64,000 nt of DNA from Pontiella sulfatireligans (GCF_900890705.1 NZ_CAAHFH010000002.1:1736001-1800000), one strand, 5' to 3'. Shown: positions 29,609-39,003, counted from the stretch's first letter. Program-made: numbers and translations. Notes: a model not told the origin generated them from the sequence alone.

Positions 29609-30640
29609 CTATTCCACCACACCAAATCGATAGATGCAGGTTTGGGTGTAGGTTTCGCCGGGGGCCAGCTCCGTGCTCGGGAAAGCCGGGTGGTTCGGGC
29701 TATCGGGATAGTGCTGGGTTTCGAGGCAGAAGCCTTCCTGCTTGTTATAGACCGCACCGCCCTTGCCAATAATGTTTTCGACATAGTTCGCGGTGTAGAA
29801 TTGCACGCCGGGTTCGGTCGTCCAACATTCCAGCGTGCGGCCGCTGTCGGGCTCAACCACCGAAGCCGCCAAGGTCAGCTCGCCCTCTCCAGCCTGGTTG
29901 ATGCAATAGTTGTGGTCATAGCCCAGCCCTTGCACGGCATCGATGTTTTGCCCGATCGGCGTCGGCTCCAACAGATCCATTTCCGTTCCACCCACCGCAC
30001 GCAGCTCGCCCGACGGCGTTGCCTCGCCGTCAACAATCGTATAGCGGTCGGCATTAATCCGGATAATGTGGCTGCGGGTGGTTCCGGAGCCGGCCAGATT
30101 GAAGTAGCTGTGGTTGGTCAGGTTGAGGATGGTCTTCTGGTCGGTCTCAGCGGAATAGTCGAGCCGAAGCGCGCCTTCGTCATCGAGACTGTAGATCAGC
30201 TCAACCTTGAGCGTGCCGGGATAGCCCTCTTCGCCATCGGGACTGGTGAGCGACATCTTAACCGCCTCGCCGACAATCGCCGCATCCCACACCTTTTTAT
30301 CGAAACCAACCACTCCGCCATGCAGTCCGTTCGGCCCATTGTTGACGGCTAGAGAATACTCAATGCCGTCAACGCTGAACTTGCCGTTCGCAATGCGGTT
30401 CGCGAAACGGCCGCAGGTGGCCCCGAAATAAGGGTTGCCCGCGCTCTGGTAGCCGCCCATGTCGTCGAAGCCCAGCACAACGTCGGCCAGCTTGCCGTCG
30501 CAGTCCGGCGCTTCAACCGAAACAAGAGTCGCCCCATAGTTGATGACCTTGGCCGTCACGCCGCTGGCGCTTTTGAGGATGAATGCATCGACGGCCTGCC
30601 CGTCGTTCGTCTGTCCGAAGGATTCTTTAGTTATGCTCAT
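29609..30640 (-). CDS. galM: Aldose 1-epimerase (mutarotase)
   Basis: 343 aa galactose-mutarotase fold. Motifs are YGATLVSVEAPDCDGKLADV, NPYFGATCGRFANRIANGKF (Arg), NNGPNGLHGGVVGFDKKVWD (His), LTNHSYFNLAGSG (second His) and QGLGYDHNYCINQ (Asp). The catalytic Glu is probably in GFCLETQHYPDSPNHPAFPS. It interconverts alpha and beta anomers of hexoses. The ATG has AAAGGAC upstream; the heptamer array lies just before that. Confidence 0.95.
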   Translation of the reverse strand: MSITKESFGQTNDGQAVDAFILKSASGVTAKVINYGATLVSVEAPDCDGKLADVVLGFDDMGGYQSAGNPYFGATCGRFANRIANGKFSVDGIEYSLAVNNGPNGLHGGVVGFDKKVWDAAIVGEAVKMSLTSPDGEEGYPGTLKVELIYSLDDEGALRLDYSAETDQKTILNLTNHSYFNLAGSGTTRSHIIRINADRYTIVDGEATPSGELRAVGGTEMDLLEPTPIGQNIDAVQGLGYDHNYCINQAGEGELTLAASVVEPDSGRTLECWTTEPGVQFYTANYVENIIGKGGAVYNKQEGFCLETQHYPDSPNHPAFPSTELAPGETYTQTCIYRFGVVE

Positions 30641-30657
30641 GGCTCTGTCCTTTCACA

Positions 30658-30727
30658 TTTCAGGTTTCAGGTTTCAAGTTTCAGGTTTCAGGTTTCAAGT
30701 TTCAAGTTTCAGGTTTCAAGTTTCAAA
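30658..30727. repeat. TTTCARG heptamer array (10 units)
   Basis: Ten 7-bp units in a row, TTTCAGG or TTTCAAG with the last TTTCAAA, fill nearly all the space between galM and the RNase gene. The same unit appears inverted within bioD. It may be a dispersed mobile or slippage-prone repeat of this genome. Confidence 0.9.
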
Positions 30728-30737
30728 TCTCAGTCAC

Positions 30738-32324
30738 CTAGCTCTCAATGCTGGTGTAGAGCACCTTGCCGTTATCGTCGTTGGTGATGGTGAACTCTTC
30801 GATGTGGAAGTGTCCATCGGAAACAAAGGTGAGGTGCCCCTGGAACTCCTGCTCCATCTCTATCAACGCCTGCTCGTCTTCCTTGCGAAGGCGGTTGAGC
30901 ACCTGCGGATTGACAGTGACGCGCATCGAGTGCGTGCCGTTGCGGTCCTTGCGCATGCTCTCGCTCACGCGCCGCTGAATCTCGACGCTCATGGAGAGCG
31001 GCGACTTGACCCGCCCGCGGCCGCGGCAGTAGTCGCAGTCGGAATAGCCGGAATTGAAGATGCTTTCCTCGACGCGCTGGCGCGTCATTTCCAGCAGCCC
31101 GAGCTGCGAAATCTGCAACACGTTGGTACGGGCGCGATCCTTCTTCAGCGCTTCCTTAAGCGTGCGGTAGACCGCGTTTTGGTCGCGCTTCGCTTTCATG
31201 TCGATAAAGTCGACGATCACCAACCCGCCGACGTTGCGCAGGCGCAGCTGCCGGGCGACTTCGTCGGCCGATTCCAGATTGACCTGCAGGATCGATTCGT
31301 CCTGCGACTTGCTGCCCTTGTGACGGCCGGTGTTGACGTCGATGGCCACGAGCGCTTCGGTTTCGTCGAAGACCAAATAGGCGCCGGACTTCATCCACAC
31401 CTTGCGGCGGTAGGCGGATTCGATCTGCTTTTCCACGTCGAAATAGTCGAAGACCGGCTCTTCGCCGGCATAGAGCTGCACCCAGTTGCGCGAACGGCGC
31501 GAAAACTTGGCGATGATCTGGCGGGTGGAGTCATACATGTCGCGGTTGTCGATGTAGATGCGGTCGATGTCTTCGGTGAGGTAATCACGGACGACGCGCT
31601 CGGCGAGGCGGGGCTCGTTGTAGAGCGAACACGGCGCGGGGGTGTTCTGCATGCCGTGCTCAATGTCCTTCCAGATCTCGAACAGCGTGCGGGCATCGCG
31701 CGCAAAGCTAACCTTGCGGGTGCCGGAGCCGGCCGTGCGGACAATCAGCCCGATGTTCTCGGGTACGGGCAGCCGCGACAGGATTTTCTTCAGGCGGTTG
31801 CGCTCCTTCACGTCGTCGATCTTGCGCGAAATCCCCTTGAGGTGCGTGCCGGGCATCATCACCAGATAGCGGCCGGGAATGCTCAGGTTGGCGGTCACGC
31901 GCGGGCCCTTGGTGCCGATGGCATCCTTGGTGACCTGCACAATGATCTCGGAGCCGACCGGAAAAATCTTCTGCATTTCACCGGGCTTGTATTTCTTGCG
32001 GCGGCGCGTGGAGCTCTTGGCCCGCACGCCCTCTTCGCGCTCCAAACGGGCGGCATCCTCTGGAATCATGTCCCAATAGTGGATGAACGCATTCTTCTTG
32101 AGGCCGATATCGACAAAGGCCGCCTGCAGACCGTCTTCGAGGTTCTGAATCTTCCCCTTGAAAATACTGCCGACAATCCGGTTGTCTTCCTGGCGCTCAA
32201 TATGAAAATTGTCGAGCTTGCCATCCTCCAGCACCGCCACGCGTGTTTCCAGCGTTTCGATGTTGATGATGATCTCCTTCTTTTCGCGCTTACTGCCCCC
32301 GAGGGCCTTGATTTTATTCAACAT
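30738..32324 (-). CDS. rng: Ribonuclease E/G family protein
   Basis: 528 aa. N-terminal S1-type RNA-binding region (IVGSIFKGKIQNLEDGLQAA, FVDIGLKKNAFIH), then the RNase E/G catalytic domain with LVIVDFIDMKAKRDQNAV (metal-binding Asp in DFIDM) and VAIDVNTGRHKG. A Zn-link CxxC is seen in YSDCDYCRGRGRVKS. Length fits RNase G (about 490) rather than RNase E, since no long disordered scaffold follows. It processes rRNA and mRNA 5' ends. ATG at 32324 follows AAGGAGAG. Last gene of the mre-rodA cluster, a placement also seen in proteobacteria. Confidence 0.92.
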   Translation of the reverse strand: MLNKIKALGGSKREKKEIIINIETLETRVAVLEDGKLDNFHIERQEDNRIVGSIFKGKIQNLEDGLQAAFVDIGLKKNAFIHYWDMIPEDAARLEREEGVRAKSSTRRRKKYKPGEMQKIFPVGSEIIVQVTKDAIGTKGPRVTANLSIPGRYLVMMPGTHLKGISRKIDDVKERNRLKKILSRLPVPENIGLIVRTAGSGTRKVSFARDARTLFEIWKDIEHGMQNTPAPCSLYNEPRLAERVVRDYLTEDIDRIYIDNRDMYDSTRQIIAKFSRRSRNWVQLYAGEEPVFDYFDVEKQIESAYRRKVWMKSGAYLVFDETEALVAIDVNTGRHKGSKSQDESILQVNLESADEVARQLRLRNVGGLVIVDFIDMKAKRDQNAVYRTLKEALKKDRARTNVLQISQLGLLEMTRQRVEESIFNSGYSDCDYCRGRGRVKSPLSMSVEIQRRVSESMRKDRNGTHSMRVTVNPQVLNRLRKEDEQALIEMEQEFQGHLTFVSDGHFHIEEFTITNDDNGKVLYTSIES

Positions 32325-32335
32325 AATTTCTCTCC

Positions 32336-33511
32336 TTATCTAATTCTTCGGCGCTGGTACACGCTTTGCACCAACCCGAGTGCGATCATAGTGCTAACCA
32401 TAAAGGAGCCGCCGTAGCTCAACAGAGGCAGCGGCAATCCTGTAATCGGCAAAATACCGATCGTCATCGCAATATTCACAAACACATGGCAGAACACCAT
32501 GACGCCGATACCCAGCGCCATGAGCCGCCCAAACTCGTCGCGGGATCGAAACGAAACCCGCATGCATCTTCCTAATAAAACGGTGTAGAGCAAAATGAAG
32601 AATGCCCCACCCATAAATCCAGTCTCCTCCGCAATCACGCAGAAAATAAAGTCCGTTGGAGCCACCGTCCGGGGCAGGAAGCCCAAGATGTTTTGCGTCC
32701 CCTTCAAATAGCCTTTGCCGTGCAGCCCGCCGGAGCCCACCGCAATCTGCGACTGCAGCTTGTTCCAGCCCGCGTCGCCCTTGTCGTAGTCCTTTGTGAG
32801 GAACACCTTGATCCGCCCCTTCTGGTAGTCCTCTAAAAACGGCATCCGCGGCAGCACAACCGCCGGGCGCTCCGCCTCGGCCATCGCCTCGATCTGCGGG
32901 GAGGTCTCGAACTTGATCCAAAAACACGCCGCCGTTGCCACCACCAACACCACCGCCACGCCAATGAGCAGCAGCTTCCGCTGGACCCCCTTGTAGAGCA
33001 GCATCGCCAGCGTAATCGGCGCAAACGTCAACGACGTGCTCAAATCCGGCTCCGCGGCAATCAACAAAAACGGCAAGCCGGCAATCGCCACGCAGCCCCA
33101 GAAGGTTCTCCATTCATCCATATCGCGGTCCGGCGCAGCCAAAAACGCCGCCAGCGCGACCACCACCGCAATTTTGCCCAGCTCCGACGGCTGAAGGGTG
33201 AAGCCCGGCAGCGGAATCCAACGGTGCGCGCCATTCACCTTCGGAAACAGGAACACCATCAAGAGGAGCACAAGTGCGCCTCCATAAATCCACCATGAAA
33301 GGCGGGCAAACTGCTGATAGTCGTACCAAACCACGACACCATAGGCGCACAGCCCCATGCCGGCGAACAGCAGCTGCTTCCACCACTTGGACCCCACTTC
33401 AAGATCCGACTTGAACTGCGCACTGTAAACGAACGCCACACTCAAGGCAACCAGCATCAAAATGGTGCCGAACATCGTCCAATCAAACCGCTTGAGGCTT
33501 AAGCCGTTCAT
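32336..33511 (-). CDS. rodA: Rod-shape determining protein RodA (SEDS glycosyltransferase)
   Basis: 391 aa integral membrane protein with about ten helices. SEDS hallmarks: GFTLQPSELGKIAVVVALAA, LLIAAEPDLSTSLTFAP (catalytic Asp region), GLHGKGYLKGTQNILGFLP, FIFCVIAEETGFMGG and the C-terminal PLPLLSYGGSFMVSTMIALG. It polymerises glycan strands of lateral-wall peptidoglycan with PBP2. ATG at 33511 preceded by GGAGGTG. Confidence 0.95.
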   Translation of the reverse strand: MNGLSLKRFDWTMFGTILMLVALSVAFVYSAQFKSDLEVGSKWWKQLLFAGMGLCAYGVVVWYDYQQFARLSWWIYGGALVLLLMVFLFPKVNGAHRWIPLPGFTLQPSELGKIAVVVALAAFLAAPDRDMDEWRTFWGCVAIAGLPFLLIAAEPDLSTSLTFAPITLAMLLYKGVQRKLLLIGVAVVLVVATAACFWIKFETSPQIEAMAEAERPAVVLPRMPFLEDYQKGRIKVFLTKDYDKGDAGWNKLQSQIAVGSGGLHGKGYLKGTQNILGFLPRTVAPTDFIFCVIAEETGFMGGAFFILLYTVLLGRCMRVSFRSRDEFGRLMALGIGVMVFCHVFVNIAMTIGILPITGLPLPLLSYGGSFMVSTMIALGLVQSVYQRRRIR

Positions 33512-33539
33512 CGTTCACCTCCGGTGAGGGGGACGATTT

Positions 33540-33575
33540 GTGATTGCCGATTTGTGATTGCCGATTTGTGGAACT
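33540..33575. repeat. Short tandem repeat upstream of rodA
   Basis: A 14-bp unit TTTGTGATTGCCGA occurs about two and a half times in tandem. It lies in the 157-bp space between the mrdA stop and the rodA start, the only sizeable gap within the cell-shape cluster. The same gap also holds an A-rich stretch near 33620-33660. No promoter called. Confidence 0.6.
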
Positions 33576-33668
33576 CAATCGGCGTTGACCTCTTTTCAAT
33601 AAAGACGGCCGCAGACCCGAAATTCAAAATCCGGAAATCAAAACTCAAAATTCCAAAAAGGAGGAACA

Positions 33669-35828
33669 TCATATTTTCTCCTTGTTGAGGGTTCCGTCGT
33701 ATTCAAAAATATTTTGATAGAGCGCGCTCAGGCGCGGGCCGATGGTGTTGCCGCCGGAGTTTCCGTCCTCCACCAGCATGGCCACGGCATAGCGCGGAAA
33801 ATCAAATGGCGCATACGAAATCATCCAAGTGTGCACGCTGTTCACCACCTCGCCGTCCACCTTTTTGCGGTACTGCGCAGAGCCGGTTTTACCGGCGATA
33901 TCAATGCCCGGAACCCGCGCCTTCTTGGCGCTGCCCTGCTCGTGCTGCACCACGTCGTACATGCCGCTGCGCACCAGTTCGAGCGCCACGACCGGCACAT
34001 CGATGCGGCGGATCGCCCAAGTCGGGTTGCGGCTGTATTCCTCGTCCGGAGCAGTGCGCCACTTTTTCACGAGGCGCGGGCGGTAGAGCGTGCCGCCGTT
34101 GGCAATCGCCGCCACCGCCATCGCCATCTGCAGCGGGCTGGCGGTGATCGCCCCCTGCCCGATCGACATGTTGCACAGGTCGGTGTCGTTCAAGGCAATG
34201 GCGGGCAGGCTGCCGTATTGCAGATCCTTCTGCTCCGGCACCTCGTCCAAATTGGGGAAAAGGCCAACATACTGGCCGAGGCCAAACTGCTGCGCCATGT
34301 CGTGGATCGGCTCAAAGCCGGTGTTTAGCGCCATTTTAAACATGTAGACGTTGCAGGAGTGCATCAGCGCCTGCTGGAGGTTGATCTCGCCGTGTCCGTT
34401 ATGATTCCAGCAACGCATCTTGCGCTTTCCGACCATCAGATATCCCCGGCAGATATGGTTGGTTTCCGCATACCCGGGAGATGCCGCCAGCACGCCCAGC
34501 GTGACGATCGGCTTGAACGTGCTGCCCGGCGGATACTGTCCAAACACCGCGCGGTGGTAGGTGCGCGACGAAGGATCCTTCAACAACGCCTGGCGGTAAG
34601 CCTTCGACTGCATATAGGAATTCGGATTGAACGATGGCGAGCTGGCCATGGCGAGCACGTCGCCGTTGTTCGGATCGAGCACCACGCACGCCCCGCGCAC
34701 CGGAAGGTTCGGATCTTCGCCGTCCTGCTTCATCGCCAGCGCATCCACGGCAAACTGCTGAATGTTTGCATCGATCGCCAGTTGAAGATCGCCGCCGGGC
34801 TTCGGCGGGCGGGTCTGTAGATCCAAGTGGTGAAAGCCGGCCACATCGATCTGCACCAGCTTGAAGCCGGGCTCGCCTTCGAGCAGGTCGTTGTAAGTGC
34901 CCTCGAGCCCCTTCTTGCCCTCGATGCCGCGCAGATCAAAATGGATGCGTTCGCCCTGTTCCTCGCTGATGGCCGCGGCTTCAAGCGTGAAGCCGACCAA
35001 ATGCGCCAAAGCCTCGCCGGCGGGGTAGTTGCGCGCGGGCAGGCAATAGATATCGGTGCCGGCCAGGTTCGAGCACACATCGGCCCAACTCGCCATGGTT
35101 TCCTCGTCGAGGTTTTTCCAGGCCAGCAGCGGCAGCGGCCGGCGGGCATAGATGTGGTCCTTGATGTTCTGGAAGCTGACTTGACGGGGAATGCCGAGGC
35201 GGGTGGAAATTTCGTAGACGAGCTCCAGCGTATTGGCGGCCGTGGAGGTGCCGCGCCGCCGCAGCTCGTCGGCCTGCAGGACAATCGAGCCGTTCACGAC
35301 CGGCTTGCCAAGGTCGAGCCCCGGAATTTTCCGGCGGAGGAACGAACCCTTCGGCGGGGCGGTCCACTCCTCGAAGCGGGCGCGCCAGCGGGCAATGCTG
35401 GCCTGGTCCAGATTCTTCCAAGCCACCAGCGGCTCGCTGGGAGTCATGGCAAAATGGTTCTGAACCTCGCGGTAGCTGATGTCCGGCTTGCGCCCGACGC
35501 GCACCCAGATTTCGTGGATCAGCTCCAGCGCGTTGGCCGTCGCCGAACGCGGCGCGCGCATTTCCTCGGTAAAGACCGCAATGCAATAGTTCGGCACGCT
35601 GTCGGCCAGGCATTCGCCGTTGGTGTCATAAATCTTCCCGCGCACCGCCGGCAGGCGGACGCGACGGACGCTTTGGCTGAGGAACACCTCCTCAAAACCG
35701 CTCTGGCGCGGCCCCTGCAGCGACCACAGCTCGGAAAGCAGCACGCCCATGCCGAGCAGCATCACCGCAAACACCGCCAAGACCACCACTAGGCTTTGCT
35801 CTCTTTTCTGGCGCACCTTCATTGCCAT
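33669..35828 (-). CDS. mrdA: Penicillin-binding protein 2 (peptidoglycan transpeptidase)
   Basis: 719 aa, longer than typical PBP2 (about 630). One N-terminal membrane anchor (SLVVVLAVFAVMLLGMGVLL) precedes the dimerisation/pedestal region, then the transpeptidase domain. Active-site motifs are PPGSTFKPI (SxxK), MHSCNVYMF (SxN) and IAGKTGSAQY (KTG). The extra length comes from an apparent internal duplication: NALELIHEIWVRVG with LVAWKNLDQASIARW, and NTLELVYEISTRLG with LLAWKNLDEETMASW. It works with RodA and the MreBCD complex in cell elongation. The ATG overlaps the end of mreD by 10 bp. Confidence 0.95.
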   Translation of the reverse strand: MAMKVRQKREQSLVVVLAVFAVMLLGMGVLLSELWSLQGPRQSGFEEVFLSQSVRRVRLPAVRGKIYDTNGECLADSVPNYCIAVFTEEMRAPRSATANALELIHEIWVRVGRKPDISYREVQNHFAMTPSEPLVAWKNLDQASIARWRARFEEWTAPPKGSFLRRKIPGLDLGKPVVNGSIVLQADELRRRGTSTAANTLELVYEISTRLGIPRQVSFQNIKDHIYARRPLPLLAWKNLDEETMASWADVCSNLAGTDIYCLPARNYPAGEALAHLVGFTLEAAAISEEQGERIHFDLRGIEGKKGLEGTYNDLLEGEPGFKLVQIDVAGFHHLDLQTRPPKPGGDLQLAIDANIQQFAVDALAMKQDGEDPNLPVRGACVVLDPNNGDVLAMASSPSFNPNSYMQSKAYRQALLKDPSSRTYHRAVFGQYPPGSTFKPIVTLGVLAASPGYAETNHICRGYLMVGKRKMRCWNHNGHGEINLQQALMHSCNVYMFKMALNTGFEPIHDMAQQFGLGQYVGLFPNLDEVPEQKDLQYGSLPAIALNDTDLCNMSIGQGAITASPLQMAMAVAAIANGGTLYRPRLVKKWRTAPDEEYSRNPTWAIRRIDVPVVALELVRSGMYDVVQHEQGSAKKARVPGIDIAGKTGSAQYRKKVDGEVVNSVHTWMISYAPFDFPRYAVAMLVEDGNSGGNTIGPRLSALYQNIFEYDGTLNKEKI

Positions 35829-36328
35829 CCGTACCCCCTGCGCTGGGGAAGAGAGGCTTCCAGTTTATTGATCGACAGCGAGACCAGCGGCAAGACCGCC
35901 ATGCCCAGCCAAAGCGAGCTCAACAGACGCACGGACGCCATCCCGAAGTGGAACGGACGCTGCCCGCTCGCGGAATGGATCAAAATTGCAATAAACGTCG
36001 TGAATACGCCGATCGCCGCTCCGAAGACCAGCTGCGTAACCAGCCCGTCGGCAAAGACCTCGTTGCGGATCCGGTGCGCCAAAATCCCAATCATTGGAAA
36101 CGCCAACAGCGCTGGACCGAAAACGCCGAGATCGAGCCCGTCCTGCAGCAGCGCCGCAGTGACGACCGCCAGCCACATGTCGCGCGAATCGCGGCGAAGC
36201 GCATAGTACAGCGCCAGAGCGGCCAGCAACGGCGGTTTAACGCCGCCGAAGAGCGGCCACGCCGGCAGGAGCTGCTGGAGCAGCGCGCTGGCGCCAATCG
36301 TCAAAAGCATCAGCAGGCGCCGGGTCAT
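35819..36328 (-). CDS. mreD: Rod-shape determining membrane protein MreD
   Basis: 169 aa, about five hydrophobic helices, with the MreD-like segment GGVKPPLLAALALYYALRRD. Identification rests on topology, length and the strict position between mreC and mrdA. Start overlaps the mreC stop (ATGA), indicating translational coupling. Confidence 0.85.
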   Translation of the reverse strand: MTRRLLMLLTIGASALLQQLLPAWPLFGGVKPPLLAALALYYALRRDSRDMWLAVVTAALLQDGLDLGVFGPALLAFPMIGILAHRIRNEVFADGLVTQLVFGAAIGVFTTFIAILIHSASGQRPFHFGMASVRLLSSLWLGMAVLPLVSLSINKLEASLPQRRGYGWQ

Positions 36329-37164
36329 TTCACGCCCTCCGGGCCGTGGGCGGCCACCACAAAAACATAGTCGAGCAGGCCGACGGTCGCGCGCGGAATG
36401 ATTTCCGCATACTGGTAAAGCCCCGAATCATCGCGGTGGACTTTGTCGACATAGCCGATGTGCACCCCTTTCGGAAAGCCGCCGCCGGCGCTGGACAAGC
36501 CGGAAGTCACGACCTCGTCGCCCACGCGCACCTCTTTGTCTTTATCGATAAACTCCATGCGCGCCATCGGGAGGCCCTTCAAGTTAGCGCCGGCGCCGCG
36601 CACCAGGCCGAACGTATTGCTGCGGCTGATCTTGGCGGAAACACGGCAGGCCGGATCGGAGACCAGCAGCACTTCGGCGGTGAGCGGCGTGGCCTCGGCC
36701 ACCTTGCCCACCAAGCCGTCGGGGCTGATGACCGGACGGTTTTCCTCGATTCCGTCCCGTGTGCCTTTGCCGAGGCGAACCGTGCTCCACCAGCCGCTGA
36801 TGTTGCGGCTGACGACGTTGCAGGGAATCATGGTATAGGATTTCTGGCGGGAAAACTCGAAGGCGCGGCGGAGGCGTTCGTTGTCGGCCTCGGCATCGCA
36901 CAGCTGGCTGAGTTCGGCCTGTACGCGAACGAGCTCAAGCGAAAGGTCGCGGTTCTTTTCGGCCGCGCCGCCCATGCCGCGTATGGCTGCGCCGGCATCC
37001 GCCAGGCGCTTCCAAACACTGGAAAAGCCACGCTCGGCCGGCGCCATAACACCACGCACCGCCCCCTTGCCCTTCAGGGTTAATGAGGGAAGCGGAACAA
37101 ATACGACGGCCAGCAGTAAAACTGCTGCAACCGCATACACTATTTTTTTGTTCCTCAAAGCCAT
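36325..37164 (-). CDS. mreC: Rod-shape determining protein MreC
   Basis: 279 aa. A single N-terminal membrane segment (IVYAVAAVLLLAVVFVPLPS), a coiled coil at about residues 65-100 (AEKNRDLSLELVRVQAELSQ) and a beta-rich C-terminal region. That region contains VRLGKGTRDGIEENRPVISP and DGLVGKVAEATPLTAEVLLV, both typical of MreC. Periplasmic scaffold linking MreB to PBP2. The ATG follows AGGGACGG. Confidence 0.94.
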   Translation of the reverse strand: MALRNKKIVYAVAAVLLLAVVFVPLPSLTLKGKGAVRGVMAPAERGFSSVWKRLADAGAAIRGMGGAAEKNRDLSLELVRVQAELSQLCDAEADNERLRRAFEFSRQKSYTMIPCNVVSRNISGWWSTVRLGKGTRDGIEENRPVISPDGLVGKVAEATPLTAEVLLVSDPACRVSAKISRSNTFGLVRGAGANLKGLPMARMEFIDKDKEVRVGDEVVTSGLSSAGGGFPKGVHIGYVDKVHRDDSGLYQYAEIIPRATVGLLDYVFVVAAHGPEGVK

Positions 37165-37229
37165 CCGTCCCTAATCGACCAGGGAGGACAGGCGAAACAA
37201 CACGTTGCAGGAATAACCCGTCTTGGAGA

Positions 37230-38258
37230 TTAACCGTTGGCCCCTGCCATCTTGCGCAGGAAATTGATTTCGTGCAGCACGATTCCGGTGCCTTCGGCCA
37301 CCGCGCTGAGCGGATCGTCCGCCACATGCACCGGCAAGCCGGTCTTTTCCGAAATCAGTACGTCCAGCCCGCGGAGCAATGCCCCGCCGCCGGCGAGAAC
37401 CATGCCCCGATCCACCAAGTCCGCCGAAAGCTCCGGCAAACACCGTTCAAGCGTTACGCGCACGGCTTCGACAATGTCGTTCACCGGATCCTGCAGCGCC
37501 TGGCGCACCTCTTCGGAGCTGATCGTCAGCGTCCGCGGCAGCCCAGCCACTAGGTCACGCCCCTTCACTTCCATGGTGCTTTCGTCACCAGTAGCCAGGG
37601 CCGATCCCATCGTAATCTTGATTTCTTCGGCGGTTCTCTCTCCAATTAACAAATTGTATTCCCGCTTTATGTGCTGAATTATCGCCTCGTCCATCTCATC
37701 GCCACCGACGCGCACGCTCCGGCTGTAAACTATGCCGGCCAGGGAGATTACGGCGACTTCCGTCGTGCCCCCCCCGATATCTACGATCATGTTGCCGGCA
37801 GGTTCCTGTACAGGCAGGCCCACCCCAATCGCAGCGGCCATCGGTTCTTCAATTAAAAACACATCACGCGCACCCGCATGCATTGCGGAATCCTTCACCG
37901 CGCGCTTCTCCACTTCTGTAATGCCGCTCGGGACAGCAATCACCACCCGGGGCCGCACCATCCTCTTCCTGCTGTGAACCTTCTGAATAAAATAGCGGAG
38001 CATCGCTTCGGTGACTTCAAAGTCGGCAATCACTCCGCTCTTCAGAGGGCGGATCGCTACAATATTCCCTGGTGTGCGGCCAAGCATTCGTTTTGCTTCG
38101 TCGCCCACCGCAAGAACCCGGTTTGTGCCGGCCTGTACCGCCACCACCGAAGGCTCTCGAATCACAATGCCCCGATCACGCGCATACACGAGTGTATTCG
38201 CCGTTCCCAGATCGATTCCAATATCGCTGGAAAACAGTCCTATGGCCTTGTTGAACAT
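37230..38258 (-). CDS. mreB: Rod-shape determining actin homologue MreB
   Basis: 342 aa. Actin-family ATPase with phosphate 1 motif GIDLGTANTLVY, connect 1/phosphate 2 NMIVDIGGGTTEVAVISL and adenosine motif MVLAGGGALLRGLD. It forms membrane-bound filaments directing lateral wall synthesis. First gene of mreBCD-mrdA-rodA-rng. AAGGAAA upstream of the ATG; the promoter should lie in 38259-38350. Confidence 0.97.
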   Translation of the reverse strand: MFNKAIGLFSSDIGIDLGTANTLVYARDRGIVIREPSVVAVQAGTNRVLAVGDEAKRMLGRTPGNIVAIRPLKSGVIADFEVTEAMLRYFIQKVHSRKRMVRPRVVIAVPSGITEVEKRAVKDSAMHAGARDVFLIEEPMAAAIGVGLPVQEPAGNMIVDIGGGTTEVAVISLAGIVYSRSVRVGGDEMDEAIIQHIKREYNLLIGERTAEEIKITMGSALATGDESTMEVKGRDLVAGLPRTLTISSEEVRQALQDPVNDIVEAVRVTLERCLPELSADLVDRGMVLAGGGALLRGLDVLISEKTGLPVHVADDPLSAVAEGTGIVLHEINFLRKMAGANG

Positions 38259-38719
38259 ATTGCAGTTTCCTTCTTATAAAATGGGGTTAAATCAAAGCAG
38301 TAAACAATGTGACAAACTGACCCCACGGGTCAAGGTATAAACGTGAGCACTCTACGTGCCATTTAAGCGGCGGAAAACCGCCAAACCACGGGAAACAACC
38401 AACAGGAAAACCAACAGAAGAGCGCAAAGATCGCGAAAAAACACAGAACGTACTAATGATGAACAAAGCGTTCTTGCTCTTTTTACCCCTTTACCTATCT
38501 TTTATACCTCATTCCGCGCCGGCAAATCCTCCATCGTTCTCGTCCTCGACCGTTTGAGCCCTCCCGAGATGGTCGTGCCATGGAGGCCCCGAAGGGGGAA
38601 ATCCCCTCAAAAAAAACTGGCCTCCTGAGCATACGGGTTATAATCGGACTGAAGGGAGGTGAGAAACATGCATCCGGTTACAGCCATGAAGCATTGGAGC
38701 CATCACCTGCACGACGGCC
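38259..38719. other. Intergenic region upstream of mreB
   Basis: No convincing gene. On the minus strand, TTGACC near 38330 and TTGTCA near 38312 could serve as -35 elements for the mreB operon, but no clean -10 was found. An ORF starting at 38668 has a strong ribosome site (GGAGGTG) but its frame gives a low-complexity His/Pro-rich product; it may mark the true start of the frame at 38720 if an indel lies between. Confidence 0.4.
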
Positions 38720-38893
38720 ATGCGGTATCAGGTCAGCGGCCACCTCCACAGCCGGCACTTCTGGGCCGGCGTGGGAATCACGCTGCTGATCGCTGCTATA
38801 GTGGCCCTGCTGTTCATTCTGGCGAAAAATGCTCCAATCACAGCACCCGGCGGATATCCGTACACCGTTCCGTTTGGCCCCTACCAGTATTAA
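38720..38893 (+). CDS. Small single-pass membrane protein, 57 aa
   Basis: The frame from the ATG at 38720 encodes MRYQVSGHLHSRHFWAG, a strong membrane helix (VGITLLIAAIVALLFILAKN) and a Gly/Tyr/Pro-rich tail (PGGYPYTVPFGPYQY). The ribosome site for this ATG is weak. GGAGGTGAGAAAC with an ATG at 38668 lies 52 bp upstream in another frame, so a 1-nt indel could have split a longer reading. No family recognised. Confidence 0.45.
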   Translation: MRYQVSGHLHSRHFWAGVGITLLIAAIVALLFILAKNAPITAPGGYPYTVPFGPYQY

Positions 38894-39003
38894 CCGATAG
38901 GCCGGCAGAGCAGGACCCCGTTCGGAGATAGAGAGAGGGGGTTTTGTATCTATCGCCAGCGCAGTCACCTTCGTCGCTTGGCCGGCCCTTTAGCAGGGCG
39001 GGC

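Noticed and set aside
30540..32417. 625-codon plus-strand frame opposite the RNase gene
   Set aside because: Antisense to rng; the translation is His/Arg/Ala-biased and matches no family.
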